Assembly: GCA_964540445.1 (NCBI GenBank) | Contig: CAZIMF010000001.1 | Span: 1-56,899, forward strand | Direction: 5' to 3' | Source: JALQXV01 sp964540445 | GTDB lineage: Bacteria; Patescibacteriota; Saccharimonadia; Saccharimonadales; 2-12-FULL-41-12 | DNA length: 56,899 nucleotides | Shown here: positions 24,934 to 33,924 of the stretch, in pieces | Layout: the number at the start of each line of letters is the position of its first letter | Position numbering within the stretch: position 1 is the stretch's first letter | The notes under the pieces: model-generated | What the model saw: only the letters and a program-made list of their open reading frames with translations | Told to the model about the DNA's origin: nothing | Databases searched by the model: none | Position numbers and translations under genes: made by a program

Positions 24934-25317
24934 ATGGCACAGAACAAATCAAATGAGGCAGTAATAGAACGACTTATTGCATGTATTAATGAGCGCAAAA
25001 TAGAGGTAATGGACGAGTTGTTCCTTGATGACGCCGTCATGGACTGGCCCCAATCTGGCGAAAAAGTTGTCGGAGCTGAAAATCGGAGGGGGATATACCA
25101 GTCGTTTCCACAGCTTCCGACGATCACGCCTCGGCGCATGATAAGCGATGGCGACTTAGTAATAGCAGAAGCCGCACTTGATTACGGTGGCCCGGTAGCG
25201 TCTAAAACAGTATTCATTTTTGAATTCAAAGACGGAAAAATTGCTAGAGAAACTGCGTATTGGAGCGAGCCTTTCGAAGCACCCGCCTGGCGAGCTAAAT
25301 GGGTAGAAGTGAGTTAG
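24934..25317 (+). CDS. SnoaL-like / NTF2-fold protein
   Basis: 127 aa, AGGAG Shine-Dalgarno. N-terminal helices (NEAVIERLIACINERKIEVMDELFLDDAVMDWP) followed by a curved sheet ending FEFKDGKIARETAYWSEPFEAPAW, typical of SnoaL-like ketosteroid-isomerase-fold proteins. Members act on small hydrophobic substrates or simply bind ligands. No partner gene explains the substrate; the flavin enzyme downstream is a possible one. Confidence 0.8.
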   Translation: MAQNKSNEAVIERLIACINERKIEVMDELFLDDAVMDWPQSGEKVVGAENRRGIYQSFPQLPTITPRRMISDGDLVIAEAALDYGGPVASKTVFIFEFKDGKIARETAYWSEPFEAPAWRAKWVEVS

Positions 25318-25370
25318 TTAACGCTCCAAAAATGGGCGCACACCTGCAACCTCAGGCAATTGCACTAACG

Positions 25371-25399
25371 TTGCCAATATGCCTATTTTATGGTATGTT
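25371..25399 (+). promoter_or_regulatory. Promoter giving a leaderless flavoprotein mRNA
   Basis: TTGCCA (25371-25376), 17-bp spacer, TATGTT (25394-25399) with an extended TGG before it. The hexamer ends 6 nt before ATG 25406, so the transcript should begin at or next to the start codon. It lies over an upstream in-frame ATG (25379), arguing against that start. Confidence 0.75.
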
Positions 25400-25405
25400 A
25401 TTAGT

Positions 25406-27226
25406 ATGTCTGTTCCTTCGGTAAGAGGATTAAAAGAAACAGCTCCAGAAGCTGCCGTACATGCCATAAATCCTCAGCAAGCCGTACTACTTCAAGACGT
25501 TCTGGCGTCTAAAGGTGTAGAGCCGCATGCTATTTCGGCTCTTACTTCACATGCCGTGATGGGAACACTTTTGGATGCATATTTTTTAGGAAATTATGGT
25601 GCGCATGCATATCCTGAGCGTAAAGCTATGAAACAAGCCCGAGTCCATTTAAATAGAATGGCTATAATTGCTGCCGAAGCAGTTGAAAATGGTGCAGTTG
25701 GTACATATACAGGCAGCCCGGTTGAAAATGAGGCAATTATTCACGGTGACTACGGTACTATCGATGATTATGATCGCCCAGGCCAAGGGTTGCGGCAATT
25801 TCGGCGTAACGGTGCAAGCCGGCTCTTCAGAAGCGGGCTAGTTACTGTTAGTAGAGCAGATGAGGCATTCGGCACTACCTTTGCACCGATAGCTATTATT
25901 GGCGCTGGTCCGGCCGGAATATTAACAGGCAGAACATTACGTGCGGCGGGTTTCCGCAATGTCACTATATTTGATCGCAGCGGTCAGGTTGGAGGAATTT
26001 GGCGACGCAATGATGTTGCTGGCGGAACTAAAAATAACCCATTTACTATTAGGTATGACAGTACTGTTATGCGCCCGCCCGGTAAAGGTGACAGTAATGG
26101 GATGCGACGGCCCGAATGGGATGGAGTTGAGGGCACAGGCCAAGATGTATTTAGGTTTGTTAACACTCTTCGCGGGTATGGCGACAACAGACACGATGCA
26201 CGTCTACGTGTAGCAAAGGCCTCGATTGAAAATTTAGAACCAGGTGATCTTAACCATCGTCTTACAATTACTTCTAATGGTACGACTGAGCTAAAAGAAT
26301 ATCCTATTGTTATCTATGCTTCAGGCGTGGGTAAACCTGTGCCGCTTTCTGATCCGGCTCGCATGACTACACCAAACACCCCTAAAGAAGCTGGTCGGCG
26401 CTGGCAACAACAATTAAGTGACGAGGAGCTACGACAGTTAGTAGGTAAGAAGATAATACTGAGAGGCCTGGGTAATAGTACGGCTGAAATGCTTTATCAG
26501 TTTCAGAAATTTGAAGACAAAGAGGGCGTATCCATTGATTATACTGTTCTCACGCATTATCCTCACGCTGCACTACAAACGCCTCGTCAAAGCATAAATG
26601 GGTTTGAACAACTATTCCGTGATACCTCGAAGCCAAATTTAGTAACATTAGCGGGTGACCTTAAACATATTGAGGCGCTCTATTGGCGGGCCATGCACCA
26701 AGGTAAAATTGTTGGTGACGTTACACATTGGGTACAAGACGAAGGTGAATGTCGCGTAACGTTCCGCAATGGCGAAACGGCTTCATTCCCAGTAGATAAA
26801 TCATACACGCTAATCGGTTACCGCCAACGACCCGAGGGTCTAGCAAAAATGGGAATTCAGGTCATTGATGAGCGGCTTGGCATTGGCGCCTACGATTTTG
26901 ATGGCGAGGTGCAGCAAGCTCCCGGCGAAGAAGGTCGTAATCGCCTGTACCCCGGTTATTTCGCAATTGGCCCCATCGTAAAAACACCCTATAATCCAAA
27001 TGCAATGGTAATACCAGGCATACAGTACCAACTTAATGACTTACTAACCACAGTCACTATGCGGGCAGCCGAATATGCCTTACGAGATGAAAGTCGAGCA
27101 CCGATTAGGGCTGCCAAGCGTGCATACTATGCACATGTTATTAAGCGTCAGGCGTTTATTGGTTACGAGTCCTTTGCTGCTCCGGCCAATGGGCGCAGCC
27201 CGCGTAGCGTTCCAAGTCGATATTAA
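25406..27226 (+). CDS. FAD-dependent monooxygenase-like protein with N-terminal extension
   Basis: 606 aa. Residues 1-155 are an unrecognised, mainly helical extension. The flavin domain starts with the Rossmann motif GAGPAG (about 166-171) and FDRSGQVGGIWRRN, as in flavin monooxygenases. A second dinucleotide site is RGLGNSTAEML. I see no intact FMO fingerprint (FxGxxxHxxxY/F). The GNAT gene starts 10 bp after the stop. A hydroxylase followed by an acetyltransferase recalls N-hydroxylation/N-acylation pairs of siderophore pathways, but no other such gene is near. Substrate unknown. Confidence 0.75.
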   Translation: MSVPSVRGLKETAPEAAVHAINPQQAVLLQDVLASKGVEPHAISALTSHAVMGTLLDAYFLGNYGAHAYPERKAMKQARVHLNRMAIIAAEAVENGAVGTYTGSPVENEAIIHGDYGTIDDYDRPGQGLRQFRRNGASRLFRSGLVTVSRADEAFGTTFAPIAIIGAGPAGILTGRTLRAAGFRNVTIFDRSGQVGGIWRRNDVAGGTKNNPFTIRYDSTVMRPPGKGDSNGMRRPEWDGVEGTGQDVFRFVNTLRGYGDNRHDARLRVAKASIENLEPGDLNHRLTITSNGTTELKEYPIVIYASGVGKPVPLSDPARMTTPNTPKEAGRRWQQQLSDEELRQLVGKKIILRGLGNSTAEMLYQFQKFEDKEGVSIDYTVLTHYPHAALQTPRQSINGFEQLFRDTSKPNLVTLAGDLKHIEALYWRAMHQGKIVGDVTHWVQDEGECRVTFRNGETASFPVDKSYTLIGYRQRPEGLAKMGIQVIDERLGIGAYDFDGEVQQAPGEEGRNRLYPGYFAIGPIVKTPYNPNAMVIPGIQYQLNDLLTTVTMRAAEYALRDESRAPIRAAKRAYYAHVIKRQAFIGYESFAAPANGRSPRSVPSRY

Positions 27227-27236
27227 GGATAAATGT

Positions 27237-27863
27237 ATGATTACGCGAGAACTATTACACCCAAAAGAATTAAACCGCGATGAGTGGCGACAACTGCAGG
27301 CTATATCAAGAGAGGCTTTTGGTGGCCAACTTGACCGCTCACAAGCAGAAATCGATCATTTTGTTGCATGGCACGATCCGGAAAGTTTTTATAACTCTCA
27401 TGTTGATCCTAACGCTAACGTTGGCACACGCCTTAATCCTAATCAAAGTTTTTCAAGCCCCAAAGTTGCGGTAGCCACCCATGGCGATGAATTGATTGGC
27501 TTTGGCTATGCGGCCAATAATGTATCAGGCAGTACTCGAGCGCAACGGTTAGTAAAGATGATGGGCACCCAAAAAAAGTATCTTTGGCTGAGCACCGTTG
27601 CAGTACATCCTGAATACCAAAGGTATGCTATCGCAACGAACCTAAGCAGAATGCTACTTATGAGTGGCTCACCATTCCAGCCTGTTTCTGCCTATATCTG
27701 GCCAGATGAAATACGTTTTATGCCTGACTTGCTTCGTAGGCTAGCGTTTGTGCCCACCGGAGAACAGTCAGTTGCGGTTTTTGGTGATGAGGCTGAACGG
27801 GTTCGTCAAGTACGTATGCAGGCCCCATCAACATATGCAGTGCTGAAGCAACTCAATCAGTGA
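27237..27863 (+). CDS. GNAT family acetyltransferase
   Basis: 208 aa from ATG 27237 (AAGGAT upstream). An upstream in-frame start lies inside the flavoprotein gene and is rejected. Motif A is LWLSTVAVHPEYQRYAIATNLSRML, where the acetyl-CoA pyrophosphate loop QRYAIA replaces the usual Q/RxxGxG/A. The N-terminal half is longer than in minimal GNATs. It probably works with the preceding flavin enzyme, since the genes are 10 bp apart. Substrate unknown. Confidence 0.8.
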   Translation: MITRELLHPKELNRDEWRQLQAISREAFGGQLDRSQAEIDHFVAWHDPESFYNSHVDPNANVGTRLNPNQSFSSPKVAVATHGDELIGFGYAANNVSGSTRAQRLVKMMGTQKKYLWLSTVAVHPEYQRYAIATNLSRMLLMSGSPFQPVSAYIWPDEIRFMPDLLRRLAFVPTGEQSVAVFGDEAERVRQVRMQAPSTYAVLKQLNQ

Positions 27864-27898
27864 TCTAACTATGTAACTAACACCGGTCTGTGGATGTA

Positions 27899-27947
27899 TT
27901 GACCAAAGATTGTTTTTACCGTATAATAAGTTAAATTATTACACGGT
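27899..27947 (+). promoter_or_regulatory. Strong promoter overlapped by a 30-bp palindrome
   Basis: TTGACC (27899-27904), 17-bp spacer, TATAAT (27922-27927). A near-perfect palindrome at 27918-27947 (ACCGT-x-TAATAA-x-TT and its mirror, 26 of 30 positions symmetrical) covers the -10 box and start site. It could be an operator for a dimeric repressor; as RNA, only its right half would be transcribed. Confidence 0.65.
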
Positions 27948-27959
27948 ATCCAAAAAATT

Positions 27960-28547
27960 ATGAATGCAGTTTTAGCTCTTAATAGCGGCAAAAATGAACG
28001 CGGTGAATTAACACGCGAAACAGCGAATCGTGTTAACGGTGCTATGCATTTCGCTATAGCTCAAGAGACAGACATAGTTGTAATGGTCGGCGGCGATGCG
28101 GATAGTATGTGCGACTATGCAACTGAACATTTTCCAGATGGACCGCGAGCAATCGCAGAGAATGGGTCAAAAGACACAGTTGAAGGTGCCCATTATGTAA
28201 AAATGGATGTTCTGAATCCAATGGGCATACGAAGAGTTGATGTATTTACCAATGATTTTCATGTTCCACGGACTAAATGGACATTCTTAAAAGTACTTGG
28301 TGATGACTTTGACACTACGGTTCATGGGATCGAGACTGACTACATTACAGCTAAGAAAATGCAACTCGTAAAACGGCGGGAACAGGCTCAACTTGCAATA
28401 GTAAAGCTTAAACTTATTGGCATTAGCCCAAATGATGATATGTGGCGAGAGCAACGACTGGCTCGTTTTCGTTTTAGAGGGGGAACGAGTATTATTGCGC
28501 GCCTACTTATGAAATTTGATAATGCAACAAATATAAATCGTGATTAG
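27960..28547 (+). CDS. DUF218 (YdcF/SanA-like) protein
   Basis: 195 aa. Family markers are the opening AVLALNSGKNERGELTRETANRV, VVMVGGDADSM, the ENGSKDTVEGAHYV segment and VDVFTNDFHVPRTKWTF. DUF218 proteins are linked to envelope or cell-wall metabolism (ElyC, SanA), but their chemistry is mostly unknown. Unlike ElyC or SanA, no TM anchor is present, so it should be cytoplasmic. It is driven by a strong promoter with a palindromic operator-like site. Confidence 0.75.
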   Translation: MNAVLALNSGKNERGELTRETANRVNGAMHFAIAQETDIVVMVGGDADSMCDYATEHFPDGPRAIAENGSKDTVEGAHYVKMDVLNPMGIRRVDVFTNDFHVPRTKWTFLKVLGDDFDTTVHGIETDYITAKKMQLVKRREQAQLAIVKLKLIGISPNDDMWREQRLARFRFRGGTSIIARLLMKFDNATNINRD

Positions 28548-28639
28548 ACTTATTATCTAACTAGCGCTCATTAACTGTCATCTGCACAATATGCTATCGT
28601 ATTAACATAACTAATTAAGTCGTTTAGGGGAGAATATCA

Positions 28640-29209
28640 ATGTTAGCACGAATTATTACAGAGACAACAGATGCAGTCGTAGCCGCCGTTCAAGGGGTTG
28701 ACGATATTTTAAGTGCCGTTACCGACACAGTGAAAGATCAAGCTGTTGGTGTTATTAAAGCCGGTGGCGAAGTTGGTGGTAGTACATTCGAATCTATTGC
28801 TTCAGTAGCTGACGGCGCTATAAAGGGCGCTGGGCAAATTGGTAGTTCAGTCAGCGATGTCGCTTTTAATACTATGGGCGGTATTGTAAAAGGTGTCAGC
28901 GAAGTTGGTGGTGACGTAATAGATGCTGTCCGTGCAAGTGCTGGTGGCATCGTAAAAGCCACAGCCGAAACCGGCGGTGACGTTGGTGGTGCAGCTGTGG
29001 CCGCAGTCGAAGGTGCCATTAAGGCAGCCGGTGATATTGGTGGCGACACTGCAGAAGCAGCTAAAGCAGCCGTTGGTGGTGCACTTGATGCCGCTACTGA
29101 CGTTGGCGGCGATGCTACGCAAACTGTTCGCAATGCACTATTATCTGCAGCAGCACTTCCTCGTGACCTTATCGAATCAGTTATTCGTGGTAGCGACGAA
29201 CAAAAATAG
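28640..29209 (+). CDS. Protein of six 22-residue repeats
   Basis: 189 aa behind a good Shine-Dalgarno (AGGGGAG). Residues 37-168 are six consecutive 22-residue units (start residues 37, 59, 81, 103, 125, 147). Each begins G-[AIV]-[ILV]-[KD] and has an acidic or Gln residue followed by a [IVT]-G-[GS] turn. Composition is Ala, Gly, Val and Asp rich, with no Cys or Trp. 11/22-residue periodicity is that of membrane-binding or desiccation helices (LEA-type, apolipoprotein, synuclein), so a lipid- or stress-related role is plausible. The glycine pairs argue against one long helix. No family recognised. Confidence 0.7.
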   Translation: MLARIITETTDAVVAAVQGVDDILSAVTDTVKDQAVGVIKAGGEVGGSTFESIASVADGAIKGAGQIGSSVSDVAFNTMGGIVKGVSEVGGDVIDAVRASAGGIVKATAETGGDVGGAAVAAVEGAIKAAGDIGGDTAEAAKAAVGGALDAATDVGGDATQTVRNALLSAAALPRDLIESVIRGSDEQK

Positions 29210-29276
29210 AATATATCTTCTGGATTAACCATACTAGCTGTTGCTTATGCAGCGCCTTTTAAGTGTATGCCTAGTT

Positions 29277-30416
29277 CTAAACTATAACTTTTGCGATTGT
29301 CGGGACTAACCGCTCGTCCATTACTGATGGAATAATTTCTTCCGGAGTTGGGCTATCAACTAGACTGGCGATAGCTTTGGCCGCTGCGATTTTATGATCG
29401 TCGGTTATAAACTGAACTCGATTATCAAGTGCGCCCCTAAAAATTCCAGGAAAAGCCACAGCGTTATTTACTTGGTTAGGGAAGTCACTTCGACCAGTTG
29501 CCACAACAGCTGCGCCGGCTTGGCGAGCTAAATCGGGCATAATTTCGGGCACGGGGTTAGCCATGGCAAAAATAATGGCATCTTTTTTCATTGTTTTTAT
29601 CATGTCAGCCGTTAAAACACCGGGCTGCGAGACACCAATAAAAATATCGGTATCAATTAACGCCTTGGCTAAATCGCCGCCATCTTCAGCAAAAATAATA
29701 TGATCTGCTATTAATTGCTGTTTTGTCGTATTAAGATCATTTCGCCCGCTCCAAACAATGCCTTTACTATCAACAGCTATGATGGTTACACCGGGAGCAT
29801 ATTTTTTTAGTAATTTCATAACTGCAACACCAGCTGCGCCAACACCGCTTACCGTTACTCTGCAGTCATTTAAGTCTTTGTTAACGATCGTAAGGGCATT
29901 GATGAGCCCAGCGAGTGTTACTACGGCCGTACCATGCTGATCGTCGTGAAACACAGGAATTGGCAGTTCAGCTTTAAGACGTTCTTCAACCTCAAAACAG
30001 ATAGGTGCTGCGATGTCTTCGAGGTTAATACCCCCAAATGAAGGTGCAATAGCCTTAACGGCTGCCACAATGTCGTCGGCTGAATGTACGTCAAGAATAA
30101 TCGGCACCGCATCAATCCCCGCAAAGTGCTTAAAGAGCATAGCTTTGCCTTCCATAACCGGCAACGAACCATACGGGCCAATATTACCCAGACCAAGAAC
30201 AGCAGAACCATCACTTATCACAGCAACACAGTTGTTAAGCCACGTGTAGTCACGAGCTTCTTCGGGGTGCTCAGCGACATAACTGCTTACCGCACCAACT
30301 CCCGGTGTGTAATAAATCGATAACTTGTCTTTTGTGTCTAGTTTATCTTTCAGCTCAACCGAGATTTTACCCCGTAGTTCTTTATGTTTTTCGAGTGCCT
30401 GTTTTTTATAATCCAT
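29277..30416 (-). CDS. NAD(P)-dependent malic enzyme
   Basis: Decarboxylates malate to pyruvate with NAD(P)H formation; 379 aa, the short bacterial form without a phosphotransacetylase domain. Signatures are YYTPGVGAVSSYV, LGLGNIGPYGSLPVMEGKAMLFKHFAGIDAVPIILD, FHDDQHGTAVVTLAGL and the NAD-binding VSGVGAAGVAVMKLL. TAAACT ends 6 nt before the ATG (30428-30423, minus), so the mRNA is probably leaderless. It sits back-to-back with pgi, so anaplerosis and glucose-6-phosphate use may be co-regulated from the shared 74-bp region. Confidence 0.95.
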   Translation of the reverse strand: MDYKKQALEKHKELRGKISVELKDKLDTKDKLSIYYTPGVGAVSSYVAEHPEEARDYTWLNNCVAVISDGSAVLGLGNIGPYGSLPVMEGKAMLFKHFAGIDAVPIILDVHSADDIVAAVKAIAPSFGGINLEDIAAPICFEVEERLKAELPIPVFHDDQHGTAVVTLAGLINALTIVNKDLNDCRVTVSGVGAAGVAVMKLLKKYAPGVTIIAVDSKGIVWSGRNDLNTTKQQLIADHIIFAEDGGDLAKALIDTDIFIGVSQPGVLTADMIKTMKKDAIIFAMANPVPEIMPDLARQAGAAVVATGRSDFPNQVNNAVAFPGIFRGALDNRVQFITDDHKIAAAKAIASLVDSPTPEEIIPSVMDERLVPTIAKVIV

Positions 30417-30490
30417 TCAGTTAGTTTAAAGCTAAACCGATGAGATGCATAATGCTATAGTTAATAGAGTATTTTAAATAGAGGTAGACT

Positions 30491-32104
30491 ATGCGTCCAA
30501 CTGATCAGCCTGTCTGGCAGCAATTAATTGACTATCAAAAGGACTTTAAAGGCCGTTCATTACGTGAACTGTTCGCCGAGGATCCCGATCGTGGCACACA
30601 CCTGAGCCTCAAGGCTGATGACATTTTTCTGGACTACTCAAAAAACTTAATTGATACTCAGTCATTAAAGCTGCTGTTTGAACTAGCCAGAGCTCAAAAC
30701 GTTGAAGCAAAACGAGACGCCATGTTTAGCGGACAGCGGATCAATACCACCGAAAATCGACCGGTATTACACACCGCACTGCGCAATTTATCCGGAGAAC
30801 CGGTAATTGTTGACGATACAAATGTCATGCCTAATATTTCGGGTGTACTGGTTCGAATGGCAGAACTCAGTAATGCAATTCGAAACGGCACATGGCTTGG
30901 ACACACTGACAAGCCGATCAAGAATATTATTAATATTGGCATCGGAGGCTCTGACTTAGGCCCGGTTATGGCCAGCGAAGCACTCAAATTTTATAGTAAC
31001 CGTGATTTAACTGTGCGCTTTGTCTCGAATATTGACGGCACCCACTTGGTAGAAGCCACCGTAGACCTTGACCCGGCAGAAACATTATTTATTATCGCCT
31101 CCAAAACATTTACCACTGACGAAACGATGACAAACGCAGTCTCTGCTCGTAATTGGCTACTAAACACGCTCCACGACGAAACAGCTATTGCCAAGCATTT
31201 TGTTGCCCTTTCTACCAACACGCAGGCTGTAACAGAATTCGGTATAAAACCCGAGAATATATTCGAGTTTTGGGATTGGGTAGGCGGCCGATATTCTATG
31301 ATGAGCGCCATTGGACTATCAGTTATGATTTCAATTGGAGCCGAAAACTTTAAAAACATGTTAAGCGGTTTTTATGTAATGGATCAACACTTTAAAACTG
31401 CGCCGCTAGAGCAAAATGCTCCCGTAATTTTGGCTCTACTTAGTGTTTGGTATAGCAACTTTTACGGCGCAGAGACAGAGGCAGTGCTGCCATACGAACA
31501 GTATCTGCATCGTTTACCGGCCTACTTGCAACAAGCAAGTATGGAGAGTAATGGTAAAAGTGTTGATCTGGATGGCAACCCAGTCAATTACACTACCGCG
31601 CCAATTACTTGGGGCGAACCAGGCACCAATGGTCAGCACGCATTTTATCAACTGATTCATCAAGGCACCCATATTATCCCCAGTGATTTTATTGGTTTTG
31701 CGAAATCCCTTAACACTATTGGCCAGCATCACACAAAGCTTATCGCTAATATGTTCGCTCAAACCGAAGCGCTAGCTTTTGGCAAAACAGCCGATGAGGT
31801 TCGAGCCGAAGGCATCCCTGAACCGCTTATAGCCCACAAGGTCTTTACGGGTAACAAGCCCAGTAACACACTACTGATGCCAATGCTCGATCCAAAAGCC
31901 CTTGGCCAACTAATAGCTTTATACGAACATAAAATATTTGTACAAGGCGCTTTATGGAATATTAATTCATTTGATCAATGGGGGGTTGAGCTCGGTAAAG
32001 TTTTGGCTAAAACAATTTTTACAGACTTACACGATAAAACTCAAATAGCTAATCATGATAGCTCAACCAAAAACTTAATGAATATGTACCAATCATGGCA
32101 GTAA
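30491..32104 (+). CDS. pgi: Glucose-6-phosphate isomerase
   Basis: Interconverts glucose-6-phosphate and fructose-6-phosphate. 537 aa, the long (proteobacterial/eukaryotic-type) form. Both signatures are clear: VGGRYSMMSAIGLSVMISIG, and GQHAFYQLIHQGT with its catalytic His region. The C-terminal WNINSFDQWGVELGK is present. An AGAGGTAG Shine-Dalgarno and an extended -10 (TGCTATAGT, 30453-30461) precede it. It overlaps the GH10 gene by 10 bp and heads the block pgi-GH10-pgl-zwf. Confidence 0.97.
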   Translation: MRPTDQPVWQQLIDYQKDFKGRSLRELFAEDPDRGTHLSLKADDIFLDYSKNLIDTQSLKLLFELARAQNVEAKRDAMFSGQRINTTENRPVLHTALRNLSGEPVIVDDTNVMPNISGVLVRMAELSNAIRNGTWLGHTDKPIKNIINIGIGGSDLGPVMASEALKFYSNRDLTVRFVSNIDGTHLVEATVDLDPAETLFIIASKTFTTDETMTNAVSARNWLLNTLHDETAIAKHFVALSTNTQAVTEFGIKPENIFEFWDWVGGRYSMMSAIGLSVMISIGAENFKNMLSGFYVMDQHFKTAPLEQNAPVILALLSVWYSNFYGAETEAVLPYEQYLHRLPAYLQQASMESNGKSVDLDGNPVNYTTAPITWGEPGTNGQHAFYQLIHQGTHIIPSDFIGFAKSLNTIGQHHTKLIANMFAQTEALAFGKTADEVRAEGIPEPLIAHKVFTGNKPSNTLLMPMLDPKALGQLIALYEHKIFVQGALWNINSFDQWGVELGKVLAKTIFTDLHDKTQIANHDSSTKNLMNMYQSWQ

Positions 32105-33243
32105 AGAAAAAGAAAATTCAATCAAAAAATAATCTACGAAAACCCACGGGTGCCTCGCTATATCTACTAATTTTTAGTCTTATTATAGTTACGGGTGGCG
32201 CGTTATTATACTCTTCGCTTAGTAAGCCTGTTCAAACGCCAACCTTACCGCAACCGGCCTTAAAAGAACTGGCGAATCGGAAGGGCATCGATATAGGTAA
32301 CTTTGCAATCCCAAATCGTATTGACGAAAAACCATATCACGATATTTTGACACAGCAGTTTAATGTCGCACTGCTAGACAATACCCCCAACTGGCATTTT
32401 TCTGATTACGATTTGCGGCCTTCGCCAACTGAATTTGATTTTAGTAAAATTGATGCGCTCGTTGAGTACGGCCAGGCGAACCATATGAAAATGCAAGCCC
32501 ACCACTATGTATGGGGTGAGCAAAAATGGCTGCCAGACTGGTTAAAAAACGGAGACTTTAGCAGTCAACAACTACTTGATATTATTCACAATCATATCAA
32601 TACCGTCGGCAAACGCTACAGCGGCAAAATTCAGGAATGGACTGTTGTAAATGAGGCGTTTACACGCCAGCAACACTTTTTTGATTTGCATGATTGGTGG
32701 GCAGATAATATTAATGATCAACAAGCATACTTAGACAATTCATTTATCTGGGCCAGGCAAGCCGATCCTAAATCTGTACTAATACTCAATGATTTTAACA
32801 ATGAGAGCATCAATGACACCTCAAATGCCATGTATGACTACATAAAAGGAGCTAAGGCACGCGGTGTTCCAATTGATGCTATTGGAATGCAGATGCATAT
32901 TGACGGTGGTCATCCACCAACGAAAGATGAAGTTATTTCAAATATGAAACGCTTTGCTGCATTAGGCGTTAAGGTTTATGTAACTGAATTTGACGTTAAT
33001 ATGAATGATCTAAAAACAGATGCAAAGGCAAAAAATGAGGTGGAGGCAAATATTTACTACGAAATGATGCGAGCCTGCGTTGAGTCACAAGTATGCCAAA
33101 GCTTTTCAGTACTCGGCATCACCGATAAAGAGACATGGTACAACCACATTGGCTTAGCTGATCCGCGACCATTGCCATTTGATGAGCAATACCGTCCTAA
33201 GCCAGCTTTTTACTCGCTCCGCTGGGCGTTAGAACAGGAATAA
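32095..33243 (+). CDS. Membrane-anchored GH10-type glycosidase
   Basis: 382 aa. A basic N terminus and one TM (about 20-40) place the enzyme outside the membrane. The TIM barrel has the GH10 acid/base motif EWTVVNEAF (E187) and nucleophile YVTEFDVN (E298), with QMHID between. The conserved substrate motif ENEMKWD is replaced by DNTPNWHFSD, and the HxLVWH motif by HHYVWG, so the substrate may not be plain xylan. It is embedded in the sugar-phosphate block, overlapping pgi by 10 bp, which suggests it supplies sugars from outside. Confidence 0.85.
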   Translation: MAVKKKKIQSKNNLRKPTGASLYLLIFSLIIVTGGALLYSSLSKPVQTPTLPQPALKELANRKGIDIGNFAIPNRIDEKPYHDILTQQFNVALLDNTPNWHFSDYDLRPSPTEFDFSKIDALVEYGQANHMKMQAHHYVWGEQKWLPDWLKNGDFSSQQLLDIIHNHINTVGKRYSGKIQEWTVVNEAFTRQQHFFDLHDWWADNINDQQAYLDNSFIWARQADPKSVLILNDFNNESINDTSNAMYDYIKGAKARGVPIDAIGMQMHIDGGHPPTKDEVISNMKRFAALGVKVYVTEFDVNMNDLKTDAKAKNEVEANIYYEMMRACVESQVCQSFSVLGITDKETWYNHIGLADPRPLPFDEQYRPKPAFYSLRWALEQE

Positions 33244-33261
33244 ATGATATACTCTACAGCA

Positions 33262-33924
33262 ATGAAGTTTGTCCATGCATCCTCTGAAGTAGCGATTTCT
33301 AAAATTGCAAGAGCAGTGAATAAAGCACTGGATAGTGGTTCGGTTTTATTGCTTGTTTCTGGTGGATCAAACATCAACCTAGCAGTAGAGATCCGCCACA
33401 AACTAGCACTAAACAATCAACTAACAGTTGGATTAATCGATGAACGCTATGGACCAGTTGGCCACCCTGATTCTAACTGGACACAGCTAATGAAGGCAGG
33501 TTTTAACACCCAAGATGTAAATTTGCTGCCTGTCATGCACGACGAACGATCGCAAGAGGCAGCCACTGCTGATTATCGTGACCGGCTGCAAGCTGCGGTA
33601 AATGAGTGCACGCTCGTTATTGGTATCTTTGGTATCGGTACGGATGGTCATACATCCGGAATCTTACCCGGGAGCCCAGCAATTGACTCCAGCGATACGG
33701 TAACTCATTTTATTGGTCCCGACTTCCCAAGAATCACGACAACACCTCTATTTATGCCAAGCGTCAATCAGGCTTTCTTGGTCAGTTACGGTGAAGCAAA
33801 ACATCAGCAATTAGCTCGCCTGCGCCATGAACTTCCGGTTAGTGAGCAACCAGCTCAAACACTCAAACAAATTAGCGATTTGACTATATTTAGTGATTAC
33901 GACGAGGGGCTAAGTCATGAGTGA
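33262..33924 (+). CDS. pgl: 6-phosphogluconolactonase
   Basis: Hydrolyses 6-phosphogluconolactone, the product of Zwf. 220 aa from ATG 33262; a start at 33244 is possible, but an extended -10 TGATATACT (33245-33253) overlaps it and ends 8 nt before 33262. Visible motifs are LLVSGGSNINLAVEI, IDERYGPVGHPDSNW and FGIGTDGHTSGILPGSPA of the Pgl/NagB family. Overlap with zwf is 8 bp. NagB-type deaminase is unlikely next to zwf. Confidence 0.92.
   Translation: MKFVHASSEVAISKIARAVNKALDSGSVLLLVSGGSNINLAVEIRHKLALNNQLTVGLIDERYGPVGHPDSNWTQLMKAGFNTQDVNLLPVMHDERSQEAATADYRDRLQAAVNECTLVIGIFGIGTDGHTSGILPGSPAIDSSDTVTHFIGPDFPRITTTPLFMPSVNQAFLVSYGEAKHQQLARLRHELPVSEQPAQTLKQISDLTIFSDYDEGLSHE

Noticed and set aside
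27075..27236. Upstream start of the GNAT gene within the flavoprotein gene
   Set aside because: Would overlap 150 bp of a conserved gene. ATG 27237 follows AAGGAT and suits the usual family length.
28738..29232. 164-aa minus-strand frame opposite the repeat protein
   Set aside because: A shadow of the 66-bp repeats, with Pro/Ser/Ala-rich low complexity and no start signals. The plus frame has promoter and Shine-Dalgarno.
29210..29276. Bidirectional terminator between the repeat protein and malic enzyme
   Set aside because: Only a weak 4-bp stem (GCTG/CAGC) with a short T run; not enough to call.
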